Shown here piece after piece: positions 17,778 to 26,553 of a stretch of 64,000 nucleotides of DNA. The DNA comes from Wenyingzhuangia heitensis (GTDB lineage: Bacteria; Bacteroidota; Bacteroidia; Flavobacteriales; Flavobacteriaceae), in assembly GCF_011762155.1 (NCBI RefSeq), contig NZ_JAASQL010000001.1:310001-374000 (forward strand). Direction: 5' to 3'. The position numbers were made by a program, and so were the translations under genes. A model generated the notes under the pieces. It had not been told where the DNA came from. It saw nothing but the letters and a program-made list of their open reading frames with translations, and searched no databases. The number at the start of each line of letters is the position of its first letter. Positions within the stretch are counted from its first letter, which is position 1.

Positions 17778-18524
17778 CTATTTGTATTCTTTAATATCAA
17801 ACACACCATTTTCTAATACTCCGTAAGTAAAATAGCTAATCCAGTCTCCTGTGTTGATATATTGGGAATTGTGTGGTAAATCAAAAATCATGGGTAAATG
17901 ACGATGACCAAACACAAAATAATCGTAGTGTTTTTCTTTTAAAACTTCTTTGCAATAAAGTATTAAATGCTCTTTGTATTCTCCTAAAAAGTGAACATCT
18001 TCTGCTCCAGAAATGGTTTTGTTTTCTACCGATAAATATTTTGCCAATCCCATTCCTAAATCTGGATGTAACCATTTAAACAACCAGTTAGACAAAGGGT
18101 TTACAAAAATTTTTTTTAGAAATTTGTAACCCTTATCACCCGGTCCTAAACCATCTCCATGACCAATTAAAAAAGTTTTATTGTGTAACGTAAATTCTGT
18201 AGGTTCTCTATAAACAGGAATGTTTAATTCTTTTTCAAAATAGTCGATCATCCATAAATCATGGTTTCCTACAAAAAAATAAATAGGAATTCCGGCATCT
18301 CTAATTTCTGCTATTTTTCCTAAAACACGTACAAATCCTTTAGGAACAACATGTTTGTATTCAAACCAAAAATCAAATAAATCGCCTAATAAAAATATTG
18401 CTTCTGCATCTTTTTTTATGGTATCTAACCACTTTACAAACACTTTTTCGCGTTGTAAACTTTTTTCTGCATTGGGAGCTCCAAAATGTTGATCGGAAGC
18501 AAAATATATTTTTTTAGCCTTCAA
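17778..18524 (-). CDS. lpxH: UDP-2,3-diacylglucosamine diphosphatase LpxH
   Basis: The product has 248 residues and is a calcineurin-like metallophosphoesterase that cleaves UDP-2,3-diacylglucosamine to lipid X in lipid A synthesis. All family metal-binding blocks are present in order: ASDQHFG (residues 9-15), GDLFDFWFE, VGNHDLW, GHGDGLG and FGHRH. The start must be the TTG at 18522-18524, because an in-frame stop lies only two codons upstream and no ATG precedes the first metal motif. The gene follows the S41 protease with a 3-bp gap, so it is probably translated by coupling. Lipid A synthesis is consistent with a Gram-negative envelope. Identification is strong; the paralogous LpxH2-type phosphatase is the only alternative. 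Confidence 0.9.
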   Translation of the reverse strand: MKAKKIYFASDQHFGAPNAEKSLQREKVFVKWLDTIKKDAEAIFLLGDLFDFWFEYKHVVPKGFVRVLGKIAEIRDAGIPIYFFVGNHDLWMIDYFEKELNIPVYREPTEFTLHNKTFLIGHGDGLGPGDKGYKFLKKIFVNPLSNWLFKWLHPDLGMGLAKYLSVENKTISGAEDVHFLGEYKEHLILYCKEVLKEKHYDYFVFGHRHLPMIFDLPHNSQYINTGDWISYFTYGVLENGVFDIKEYK

Positions 18525-18527
18525 TAC

Positions 18528-20081
18528 TTAATCGTTTTGATGTAATATTTTTACTTTTTCTATATAAGAATCTCTTAGTTGTATCAACTTAAAATAAACT
18601 TCATCGCTAGTTAATGTAGTAGCAAAGTTTTCTTTTAAAAGTTCTTTTACTATTTCTTGATTTGAAAATTTATAAGGAGCTATGTAGTTTTTAAATTCTT
18701 TTAAAATGCTAGCTGTTATTTTAAATTCTTCTATAAAATTAGCATCTGTGTATTTTAATAATTCTTTTCTGTTTTTATCTACGTAATTGTACACAAAATT
18801 ATTGATTAAATTTAACTCGTAATAATTACTAGAATTGGTTGTGTCTAAAGGAATAAATACATCGGGAGTAATACCACCACCACCATATACAATCTTTCCT
18901 TTTGGAGTGGTATATTTTAAAGAATCTATTACTTTAATACTATCTCTAAAAAATAATTCTCCACTTTTATATCTGCTTGCTACTTCATCATCGTAATTGT
19001 TATTTCCGTATGGTTTTTGAATAGATCTACCAGTAGGAGTGTAATATCTGGCAATGGTTAAACGCATGGCAGAACCATCATTAAAATCTATTTCTTGTTG
19101 TACCAATCCTTTTCCAAAAGTTCTACGACCAATAATGGTACCTCTGTCATTGTCTTGTAAAGCTCCCGAAACAATTTCGCTTGCCGATGCTGAATTTTCA
19201 TCAACCAACACATAAATATGTCCTTTTTCAAAAGAACCTTTACTTGTTGCTACCGAATTTTTTTGACGTCCTTTTTTATTTTTTGTGTATACTATTAACT
19301 TACCATCTGCTAAAAATTCATCTGCCATTTGGTCTGCAATGTGCATATATCCTCCAGGATTTCCTCTAAGATCTAACACCAAATCTTGAATTCCATTATT
19401 TTGTAAACTGTCTAAAGCCGTTTTAAATTCATCATATGTAGTCATGGCAAATCTGTCTACTTTTATATACCCTAAATTTTGGGTTAATTTAAAAGCAACT
19501 GGTACACTTTTTATAGCAACTTTACCTCTGGTTATGTTAAAATCTATCAAACTTGATTCACCAGGTCTGTATACTTTTACCAATACCTGACTGTCTTCTA
19601 TTCCTTTTAATTTACTAACAATGTCGTTAGAATTTAGTCCTTTTCCGTAAATGGTATCTTTATCTGCTGTTAACAATCTATCTCCAGCTCTTAATCCTGC
19701 ATTTTTACTAGGTCCATCTGGCAATACTTTTACCACTACAACCGTATCTTTTTTAACTACAAATTGCACTCCAATTCCTACAAAGTTACCCTCCATAGTT
19801 TCTCTAGCATATTGCTGTGCATCTTTAGATAAATAACTAGAGTGGGGGTCTAATTTGTCTAATAAATCTGTAATTAATTCTTCTGTAATTTTATCAGCAT
19901 CTACATCATCTACATATTCACTTTCTATGTATTTAAGCACTGAACTTAATTTACCTCCTTCTGTTGTATAACTTGGGTTGTATATTTTTCCAACATTTCT
20001 AATGTTAAAAAAGCTTCCTAAAATAATACCAAAAGCGATAGACAATCCTATAAAAATAGGAAGGTTGTTATTTTCTTTCAT
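18528..20081 (-). CDS. S41 family C-terminal processing peptidase
   Basis: The protein has 517 residues from the ATG at 20081; one codon earlier there is only a TTG. A single N-terminal membrane anchor (IFIGLSIAFGIILGSFF) places the enzyme in the periplasm. A PDZ domain (about residues 85-170) is followed by the S41 catalytic domain, with LVLDLRGNPGGY, the nucleophile-bearing ENSASASEIVSGALQD and the lysine in GRRTFGKGLVQ. The Ser/Lys dyad is therefore intact. Such tail-specific proteases process or degrade envelope proteins from their C-termini. Its 5' end overlaps the dCMP deaminase gene by 14 bp and lpxH follows 3 bp downstream, making a compact three-gene operon. Confidence 0.92.
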   Translation of the reverse strand: MKENNNLPIFIGLSIAFGIILGSFFNIRNVGKIYNPSYTTEGGKLSSVLKYIESEYVDDVDADKITEELITDLLDKLDPHSSYLSKDAQQYARETMEGNFVGIGVQFVVKKDTVVVVKVLPDGPSKNAGLRAGDRLLTADKDTIYGKGLNSNDIVSKLKGIEDSQVLVKVYRPGESSLIDFNITRGKVAIKSVPVAFKLTQNLGYIKVDRFAMTTYDEFKTALDSLQNNGIQDLVLDLRGNPGGYMHIADQMADEFLADGKLIVYTKNKKGRQKNSVATSKGSFEKGHIYVLVDENSASASEIVSGALQDNDRGTIIGRRTFGKGLVQQEIDFNDGSAMRLTIARYYTPTGRSIQKPYGNNNYDDEVASRYKSGELFFRDSIKVIDSLKYTTPKGKIVYGGGGITPDVFIPLDTTNSSNYYELNLINNFVYNYVDKNRKELLKYTDANFIEEFKITASILKEFKNYIAPYKFSNQEIVKELLKENFATTLTSDEVYFKLIQLRDSYIEKVKILHQND

Positions 20082-20511
20082 CAATTTCTATTTTCAATAA
20101 TTCTACACCAGCTTTTCTTAAAAAATCTACCCCTGTAGTATCTTTATATTCATTTGCATACACTACTCTTTTAATTCCCGATTGGTGAATTAATTTGCTA
20201 CAATCTTTACAAGGTGATAGTGTAATGTATAAGGTAGCTCCGTTGGTAGATTGTGTAGAAGCTGCTACTTTTAAAATAGCGTTAGCCTCGGCATGTAAAA
20301 CCATCCACTTAGTGTCAAAATGTTCGTCTTCACAACAGTTATCAAACCCAGAAGGAGTCCCGTTATAACCATCAGAAATAATCATTCTATCTTTTACAAT
20401 TAAAGCTCCAACTTGTTTTCTTTTGCAATGTGACAATTTTGCCCACTCAAAAGCCATTCTTAAATAGGCAGTATCGTATTTTAATTGTTTTTCATCCAGC
20501 ATTAAACTCAT
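20068..20511 (-). CDS. dCMP deaminase / ComE operon protein 2 family
   Basis: The product has 147 residues and the cytidine/deoxycytidylate deaminase fold. The zinc site is complete: HAE at residues 73-75 supplies the His ligand and the proton-shuttling Glu, and PCKDC at 100-104 supplies the two Cys ligands. An additional cysteine/histidine cluster (NCCEDEH) is typical of dCMP deaminases. It should convert dCMP to dUMP for thymidylate synthesis. It is the first gene of the operon with the S41 protease and lpxH; the 14-bp overlap with the protease suggests translational coupling rather than a shared pathway. Confidence 0.9.
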   Translation of the reverse strand: MSLMLDEKQLKYDTAYLRMAFEWAKLSHCKRKQVGALIVKDRMIISDGYNGTPSGFDNCCEDEHFDTKWMVLHAEANAILKVAASTQSTNGATLYITLSPCKDCSKLIHQSGIKRVVYANEYKDTTGVDFLRKAGVELLKIEIDERK

Positions 20512-20629
20512 TTCAATTCTTTTCTTTTTTGTTTAAACCATTCAACAAAAATAGTATCTTATTGTTACTTCTTACTAAAATATAGATATAAATAGATAAT
20601 ATTGCATTTATAATAAATAAATAAATAAA

Positions 20630-21538
20630 ATGAACTACTTTTTAGCCATACTTACCACTGTTTTTATATTAACATCTTGTAAAAATGATAAAAAAAACAA
20701 AACAACAACTGTTAAAACTGAAACAACTAAAGAGCAAAACACATCTATTAAAAATGTAGACACTTCTAAAATGGTTTTATTTAAAGGAGGATCTATAACC
20801 ATTGGTGCTAATGATAGAACTGAACTAGAAGCTCCTGCTTTTGAAACTAATGTGCAACCTTTTTATTTAGATATTAATTTGGTGAGCGTAGCTGATTTTA
20901 GAAAATTTGTTGAAGCAACAAATTACACTACCGAAGCAGAAAATTTTGGAGATTCTGGAGTTTTTGATTTTGAAAATATTGGATGGAATTTAGTAAAAGA
21001 AGTTACTTGGGAATATCCTTTTGGAGTACATGGAGAAAAAGCTAAAAACAACCATCCTGTAACTCATGTAAGTTGGAATGATGCTGTTGCTTTTGCCAAT
21101 TGGGCTGGTAAAAGATTACCAACAGAGCTAGAGTGGGAGTTTGCAGCAAAAAACGGAAAAAATTTAAAATATCCTTGGGGAAATTCCGTTACAAAAGAGA
21201 ATAAAATTATGGCCAATACTTGGGATGGAAAAACCATACAAGATCAAACGGTAAAAGATGGTTATCTATTTACTTCACCCGTAGCTAGTTTTCCTAAAAG
21301 TAATAGTGGTATACATGATATGGTTGGAAATGTATGGCAATGGACCAGTACTATTTTTGCTCCTTATGATAAAAATATACCTTTTCAGAAAAACACAAAT
21401 GTTGTTGTTACCAGAGGAGGGTCTTTTATGTATGATCAAGCTTTGGAGTTAAGTTTTACCACCACGTTTAGAGCCCAAAACACTAAAGAATCTTCTTTGT
21501 TTAATACCGGATTCAGATGTGCAAAATCTGCTAATTAA
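20630..21538 (+). CDS. SUMF1/formylglycine-generating-enzyme-fold lipoprotein, probably non-catalytic
   Basis: The protein has 302 residues. Lipoprotein signal: LTSC lipobox at about residue 17, followed by a short Lys/Thr-rich linker. A SUMF1/FGE-sulfatase domain covers about residues 50-300, with HPVTHVSWNDAVAFANWAGKRLPTELEWEFAA, GNVWQWTS, TRGGSFMYD and the terminal GFRCAKS. In true formylglycine-generating enzymes two cysteines follow the RGGS motif (as in RGGSYMCHRSYC). Here that stretch reads RGGSFMYDQALELS, so both catalytic cysteines are missing. It is therefore unlikely to activate sulfatases, and no sulfatase gene is in the window. It is followed 58 bp downstream by an octahaem cytochrome lipoprotein, which suggests a structural or maturation role there. 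A TTAT/AAAT-rich leader precedes the ATG. Confidence 0.88.
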   Translation: MNYFLAILTTVFILTSCKNDKKNKTTTVKTETTKEQNTSIKNVDTSKMVLFKGGSITIGANDRTELEAPAFETNVQPFYLDINLVSVADFRKFVEATNYTTEAENFGDSGVFDFENIGWNLVKEVTWEYPFGVHGEKAKNNHPVTHVSWNDAVAFANWAGKRLPTELEWEFAAKNGKNLKYPWGNSVTKENKIMANTWDGKTIQDQTVKDGYLFTSPVASFPKSNSGIHDMVGNVWQWTSTIFAPYDKNIPFQKNTNVVVTRGGSFMYDQALELSFTTTFRAQNTKESSLFNTGFRCAKSAN

Positions 21539-21596
21539 ATAAAATACTTTTTAGTATTTTATTATTATATTTGACTATCTTTTAAATCCATCTCTT

Positions 21597-23828
21597 TTGA
21601 AAAACATTTATATACTACTATTCACAACTTTGTTATTTATTTCGTGTAAAAACACTAAAGATGAAGGCTATAAAAAAGTAGATCCTATGTCTATTTTTAC
21701 CAATACAGATAGCATTCCAAATAAACATTATGTAGGTAGTCAAAAATGTAAAGAATGTCATGCAGATCAATTTCAACAATGGGAAGGATCTCATCATGAT
21801 AAATCTATGCAAAAAGCAGCTAGAGAAAATATTTTAGCCCCGTTTAAAGGAGAAGTTTTTAAAAGTCAAGGAGTAACTTCTACCTTTTTTCAAAAAGAGG
21901 GAAAATTCTACGCAAATACAGAAGGTAGAGATGGAAAAAATCATGATTATGAAATTATTTACACGTTTGGATTAACACCTTTACAACAATACATAGTTTT
22001 GTTTCCCGATGGACATTACCAATGTTTAAGAACTGCCTATGATACCGAAAAAGAAAAATGGTTTGACTTGTATCCAGATTTTAAAGTAGTACATAGTGAA
22101 TGGTTGCATTGGAGTAGAGGAGGATTAAATTGGAATACCATGTGTTCTGATTGTCACAGTACCAACGTAAAAAAGAATTACAACGAAAAAGACCATAGTT
22201 ACGATACCAATTATGCTATTATAAATGTAAGTTGTGAAGCTTGCCACGGACCGGGAAAAGACCATGTTTCTAATGCCGTAATTAAAGGAAATAATTACAA
22301 AAATGATGGAACCATGCAAATGACCAATTTGGGTTCTAAAGAATTGGTAGATGCTTGTGCTCGCTGTCATGCTCGTAGAGAAAACATTAGTTTATTTCAC
22401 ACTCCACAAGGTACTTTTTTAGATCATTATTTTCCACAATTAATACGTGAAAATTTATACCACGCAGATGGTCAAATTTTAGATGAAGATTATGTGTATG
22501 GTTCTTTTGTACAAAGTAAAATGTACCATGAAGGAGTAAGTTGTAAAGACTGCCACAATGTACACTCTACCCAACGAAAATTTAATGACAATAGATTGTG
22601 TTTACAATGTCATGAAGGACCTAAATACGATACTGAAACGCATCACAAACACCCAATGGGAACTGAAAGTGCTTTATGTATTAATTGTCATATGCCAGGG
22701 AAACATTATATGGGAAATGATTTTAGAAGAGATCATAGTTTTAGAATTCCTAGACCCGATTTAAGTTTAAAATACAACAATCCAAATGTGTGTTCTGGTT
22801 GTCATAAAGACAAAGACGATCAATGGGCATATGATAATTTTGTAAAATTGTATGGAGAGCCTAAAAAAGATCATTTTTCTGATAAATTAGCTCCAGGAAT
22901 TACAAGAGCAGTAGGTGGTAAGGATAGTTTAATCGCTTTAGTAAAAGACACAACTTATCCTGATATTGCTAGAGCATCGGCAGTATCTAACCTAAATAAT
23001 TATGTTTCTGAAATAAATATTAATGAAGTTCTTAACTTTTTAAAAGACAAATCGCCGTTAGTAAAAGGAGCTACAGCAGATTTGCTATTTGAATTAAAAG
23101 CAGGTACTGATAATTACAAAGTTTTATTGCCTTTATTAAAAGACAAAAAACGAGCTGTTAGAGTAAAAGCCTTTTTTGCATTAAGTGCAGTGCCTAGCTC
23201 TAAAATACCAGAAGAATACAAACCTTTTTATGACAAAGTAAGAATTGAATTTGCACAAAATTTAAAAGTAGGAGGAGAGTTTTCTGGTGGTAAAATGAAA
23301 CGTGCACAATACTACATGGGAGTTGGTAAAATTAGTAGTGCTATTAAAACCTTAGAAGAAGCTTTGGTATTAGATCCAATAAACAATATAGTACGTACTA
23401 CATTGGCTAATTTATATTATCAGAATAAACAGTATACAGATGCAGAAAATGCCTATAAAACCATTTTAAAACAAGAACCAGGTTTTGGATTGACCAACTT
23501 TGATTATGGTTTGTTATTAAATGAAATAGGAAAACCTAAAGAAGCTATTTTACAATTAAAAAAAGCATTAGAGTTTATGCCAGAGAATGATAGAATTGTC
23601 TATAATTTAGCTTTGTTATATTTCCAAAATAAACAAACAATTAATGCTGTGAGTGTTTTAAAAGTGCAATTAAAAAGAAACCCAACTAATACCGATTTAA
23701 TGTATTTGTTAGCATATATCTACAATCAAAACAAACAAGTGGGATTGGCAAAAAAACAGGTTGAAAAATTATTACAATTAGATCCAAACAATCAACAATA
23801 TTTGCAATTTTATCAAGCATTAAATTAA
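21597..23828 (+). CDS. Octahaem c-type cytochrome lipoprotein with HEAT-like and TPR repeats
   Basis: The product has 743 residues. The start is the TTG at 21597, chosen because it opens a clear lipoprotein signal (lipobox LLFISC); the next ATG is about 30 codons inside. Eight CxxCH haem-binding motifs occur in the first 410 residues: CKECH, CSDCH, CEACH, CARCH, CKDCH, CLQCH, CINCH and CSGCH. Nearby histidines can serve as distal ligands, as in cytochrome c554-type proteins. The C-terminal half has no haem: a HEAT-like stretch (about 440-540) is followed by TPRs (about 555-743). Maturation would need periplasmic cytochrome c assembly. The upstream SUMF1-fold lipoprotein is probably co-transcribed. 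The redox partner and substrate cannot be deduced. Confidence 0.9.
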   Translation: MKNIYILLFTTLLFISCKNTKDEGYKKVDPMSIFTNTDSIPNKHYVGSQKCKECHADQFQQWEGSHHDKSMQKAARENILAPFKGEVFKSQGVTSTFFQKEGKFYANTEGRDGKNHDYEIIYTFGLTPLQQYIVLFPDGHYQCLRTAYDTEKEKWFDLYPDFKVVHSEWLHWSRGGLNWNTMCSDCHSTNVKKNYNEKDHSYDTNYAIINVSCEACHGPGKDHVSNAVIKGNNYKNDGTMQMTNLGSKELVDACARCHARRENISLFHTPQGTFLDHYFPQLIRENLYHADGQILDEDYVYGSFVQSKMYHEGVSCKDCHNVHSTQRKFNDNRLCLQCHEGPKYDTETHHKHPMGTESALCINCHMPGKHYMGNDFRRDHSFRIPRPDLSLKYNNPNVCSGCHKDKDDQWAYDNFVKLYGEPKKDHFSDKLAPGITRAVGGKDSLIALVKDTTYPDIARASAVSNLNNYVSEININEVLNFLKDKSPLVKGATADLLFELKAGTDNYKVLLPLLKDKKRAVRVKAFFALSAVPSSKIPEEYKPFYDKVRIEFAQNLKVGGEFSGGKMKRAQYYMGVGKISSAIKTLEEALVLDPINNIVRTTLANLYYQNKQYTDAENAYKTILKQEPGFGLTNFDYGLLLNEIGKPKEAILQLKKALEFMPENDRIVYNLALLYFQNKQTINAVSVLKVQLKRNPTNTDLMYLLAYIYNQNKQVGLAKKQVEKLLQLDPNNQQYLQFYQALN

Positions 23829-23850
23829 TAGTATAAAACATTCATTCATA

Positions 23851-23882
23851 AAAAAAGCCACCAAAATTTGGAGGCTTTTTTT
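23851..23882. terminator. Bidirectional terminator between the cytochrome and ndh genes
   Basis: The arms AAAAAAGCCaCC and GGaGGCTTTTTTT pair with one mismatch around an AAAATTT loop. An A-run on the left and a T-run on the right let it work for both converging genes. Confidence 0.75.
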
Positions 23883-23899
23883 TATATTATAATTAATTT

Positions 23900-25207
23900 T
23901 TACAATTCTGCATTGGTTCTTACTCTACGTTTTGTTACACTAAATCGTCTAATAATAACTCTAGATCCTTTGTTGTAATTTGCGTAATTGTAAATCCAAG
24001 TAATTAGAATTACCAATCTATTTTTAAAACCTACTAAAGAAATTAAGTGAACTGCCATCCAAATAAGCCAAGCAAAAAATCCACCAAATTTTAGTTTGTT
24101 AATATCTGCAACGGCTTTGTTTCTACCAATAGTAGCCATAGAACCTTTGTCTTTGTAAACAAATGGTTTTAGATTGTGATTTCCTTTTAAAATTTTAGGA
24201 AAGTTTTTAGCCAAATTATGAGCTTGTTGTATAGCCGGTTGTGCTACTTGCGGATGTCCTCTTGGATAATCTTCAGAAATCATAAGCGCTACATCACCTA
24301 AAGCAAAAACATCTTTAAAACCTTTTATTTGATTAAATTCATTTACAAAATATCTTTTACTTCTAGGTTCAGAACATTCTTCATCAAAACCATTAATTCT
24401 GTTGGCAATAACTCCAGCAGACCAAATTAAAGTTCTGCTGGCAAATTCTTTACCGTCTTTAGTTTTTGCCAATTTACCATCGTATTCTGTAACTATGGTA
24501 TTGGTATAAATTTGTACCCCTAATTCTTTTAAAAATTGAGTCGATTTTTTAGAAGCATTTTCACTCATAGGAGGTAAGACTCTACCAGCTCCTTCTAACA
24601 AATTAATTTGCATTAAACTAGTGTCTAAATCCGGATAATCCAATGGCAACACACTTTGTTTAAATTCTGCAATAGCACCAGCTAATTCAACCCCCGTAGG
24701 ACCAGCACCTACAATTACAAAATTTAATAAAAACTTTTGAACCTCTACATCCGTTTCTACAGTTGCACGTTCAAAATTTTGTAAAATTAAACTACGTAAA
24801 TTTAATGCCTGAGGAATGGTTTTCATAGGCATTGCGTGTTTTTTAATTTCTTTGTTTCCAAAGTAATTAGTCTTGGTTCCTGTATTGATGATTAAATAAT
24901 CATAAGACAAGTCTCCAATGTCTGATTTTACAATTTTATTTTGAGTATCAATCTCTTTAACATCGGCCATTCTAAAATAAAAATTCTGTTGCTTTTTGAT
25001 AAACATTCTTAACGGATACGCAATAGAATCTGACTCTATACCACTGGTAGATATTTGATACAATAAAGGTTGAAAAGCATGATAATTGTGTTTGTTAACC
25101 ATTACCAATTGTATAGGCAACTTACGCAATTTTTTTACCAAATTAAGTCCTGCAAAACCACCACCAATAACTACTACTCTAGGTAAATCTACTTTAGGTA
25201 TATTCAT
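23900..25207 (-). CDS. ndh: Type II NADH:quinone oxidoreductase (NDH-2)
   Basis: The protein has 435 residues. The FAD-binding dinucleotide fold is at the N-terminus (VVIGGGFAGLNLVKKL, residues 12-27). The second, NADH-binding fold is FVIVGAGPTGVELAGAIAEF at about residue 165. The FAD-contacting VFALGDVA motif is at about 300. The C-terminal region is hydrophobic (FGGFFAWLIWMAVHLISLVGF, then a second segment), matching the membrane anchoring of NDH-2. It should oxidise NADH and reduce menaquinone without pumping protons. It is a monocistronic gene by the look of the flanking terminators. No alternative function is likely, though related sulfide:quinone reductases share the fold. Confidence 0.92.
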   Translation of the reverse strand: MNIPKVDLPRVVVIGGGFAGLNLVKKLRKLPIQLVMVNKHNYHAFQPLLYQISTSGIESDSIAYPLRMFIKKQQNFYFRMADVKEIDTQNKIVKSDIGDLSYDYLIINTGTKTNYFGNKEIKKHAMPMKTIPQALNLRSLILQNFERATVETDVEVQKFLLNFVIVGAGPTGVELAGAIAEFKQSVLPLDYPDLDTSLMQINLLEGAGRVLPPMSENASKKSTQFLKELGVQIYTNTIVTEYDGKLAKTKDGKEFASRTLIWSAGVIANRINGFDEECSEPRSKRYFVNEFNQIKGFKDVFALGDVALMISEDYPRGHPQVAQPAIQQAHNLAKNFPKILKGNHNLKPFVYKDKGSMATIGRNKAVADINKLKFGGFFAWLIWMAVHLISLVGFKNRLVILITWIYNYANYNKGSRVIIRRFSVTKRRVRTNAEL

Positions 25208-25234
25208 GTTTTAAAAAATTTATAGGGATATAAA

Positions 25235-25266
25235 TAAAAAAACTGTATTGAAATTTCAATACAGTT
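25235..25266 (-). terminator. Terminator of rpiB
   Basis: A perfect 26-bp palindrome (AACTGTATTGAAA and its complement) at 25241-25266 is followed on the minus strand by six T. It lies just past the rpiB stop codon. Confidence 0.8.
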
Positions 25267-25287
25267 TATAGTTAATTTATTTTTTAT

Positions 25288-25719
25288 TTATGAGCAAGAA
25301 ATTTTATCTACTCTATTTTGGTGACGACCTCCTTCAAAATCGGTAGCTAAAAAAGTTTCTACCATTTCTATAGCTTGTTCTATAGCTGTAAAACGAGCAG
25401 GAATACATAAAATATTAGCATTGTTATGTTGTCTTACTAAAGAAACTATTTCTTTTGTCCAACATAACCCAGCTCTTACATTTTGATATTTATTTGCAGT
25501 CATAGCAACACCATTTGCGCTACCACAAATTAAAATTCCAAAATCTACAGCTTTTGTATCTACTGCGTTTGCAACTTTATGAGCATGGTCTGGATAATCT
25601 ACACTATCAAAAGTATCAGTTCCATAATTTACTACTTCAATACCTTTTTCTTCTAATAATTTTACGATAGCTAATTTATAAGCTGGTCCAGCGTGATCGT
25701 TTCCGATTGCTATTTTCAT
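25288..25719 (-). CDS. rpiB: Ribose-5-phosphate isomerase B
   Basis: The product has 143 residues and is full length for the RpiB/LacAB family. It shows the N-terminal substrate-binding GNDHAG (residues 6-11) and YPDHAHKVA. The catalytic-cysteine block ILICGSANGVAM has Cys65, and RQHNNANIL carries the conserved histidine. The C-terminal GRHQNRVDKI motif binds the phosphate. It interconverts ribose 5-phosphate and ribulose 5-phosphate in the pentose phosphate pathway. It is the last minus-strand gene before an 880-bp non-coding region with origin-like features. It has its own terminator, so it appears to be transcribed alone. Confidence 0.95.
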   Translation of the reverse strand: MKIAIGNDHAGPAYKLAIVKLLEEKGIEVVNYGTDTFDSVDYPDHAHKVANAVDTKAVDFGILICGSANGVAMTANKYQNVRAGLCWTKEIVSLVRQHNNANILCIPARFTAIEQAIEMVETFLATDFEGGRHQNRVDKISCS

Positions 25720-25739
25720 AACTGTTGTTTTATAATTTA

Positions 25740-26550
25740 AAACAAATTTACAAAAACAACCCTTATAAGGACTAACTTTAAATATACAAATAGCTATCTA
25801 CAATTGTTTATATCCATACTTGATAAAATGCTAACAACTATACAATGTATTTTTAAATGAATTTTAAGGTAAATAATATCTTTGTATTTAGTTAAAATAC
25901 TGACTGTAAACAATTCATAAAAAGATAGATTATTTTACAAAAACCAACTAACTATAAATCAATACATTACACTTTTATCATTTACTAAATATTTAATAAT
26001 CAGTAAGTTTTATTATATAATTCACATTATAAACAGTTATTAACATACTAAATAATAAGTATTCGTAAAAACCTTTAAAATCAGCTAATTACAAAAACTA
26101 GTAAATTGTTGATAAACTGTGGTTAAATAAACGAAACTAAATTTTGTAATATGACATTAAAAAACAATACGTGACAGACCTAATACAAAGCAAATTTATT
26201 TAACACAAAGTTATAAACGGTTATTAACAATTTATCCACGGTTTATTAATAATCAACACTTAAAATTTTATACCTAAAAAAAGATAAAAGCAGGTTGTTA
26301 ACAACTGTGAATAACTAACATTAATATGTTTATTTTAAACAAATTAAGAATCTAATAAGATGTTAATAAAGTAAATTTAATGTTAAATCAAAATTAAATT
26401 AAGTGGAGTTATTGTATAAATCAACACCTAATAATACCCTATCATTTGTTTTATAAATTTTAAAAAAGAAAAAATTAGATATTATATAGGTGTTGATAAG
26501 GTTTAAAATAAATTTTTAATCTATTTAAATTTCAGTTAACATAGGTTATA
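25740..26550. other. Putative chromosomal replication origin (oriC)
   Basis: This 880-bp gap between divergent rpiB and the next gene has no ORF and is the most AT-rich stretch I see in the window. It contains nonamers resembling the DnaA box TTATNCACA: TTATTCACA (26306-26314, minus), TTATCCACG (26232-26240), TTAACCACA (26118-26126, minus) and TAATTCACA (26018-26026). There are also three TTATTAACA (26037-26045, 26221-26229, 26361-26369 minus) and two TTATCAACA (26107-26115 and 26491-26499, both minus). Two pairs sit 11 bp apart in tandem and face each other across about 95 bp. AT-rich DNA at 26320-26550 could be the unwinding element. Gene orientation on both sides diverges from here. The motifs are observed; origin function is inferred. 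Confidence 0.65.
26420..26497. repeat. 11-bp inverted repeat in the putative origin
   Basis: ATCAACACCTA at 26420-26430 is the exact reverse complement of TAGGTGTTGAT at 26487-26497. The right copy overlaps a TGTTGATAA nonamer. The arms are 56 bp apart, inside AT-rich DNA just before the promoter of the next gene. Confidence 0.6.
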
Positions 26551-26553
26551 ATG

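Noticed and set aside
17594-17809. A 71-codon minus-strand ORF between the LRR gene and lpxH
   Set aside because: It overlaps lpxH in another frame, has no recognisable motif, and its composition is that of AT-rich non-coding DNA.
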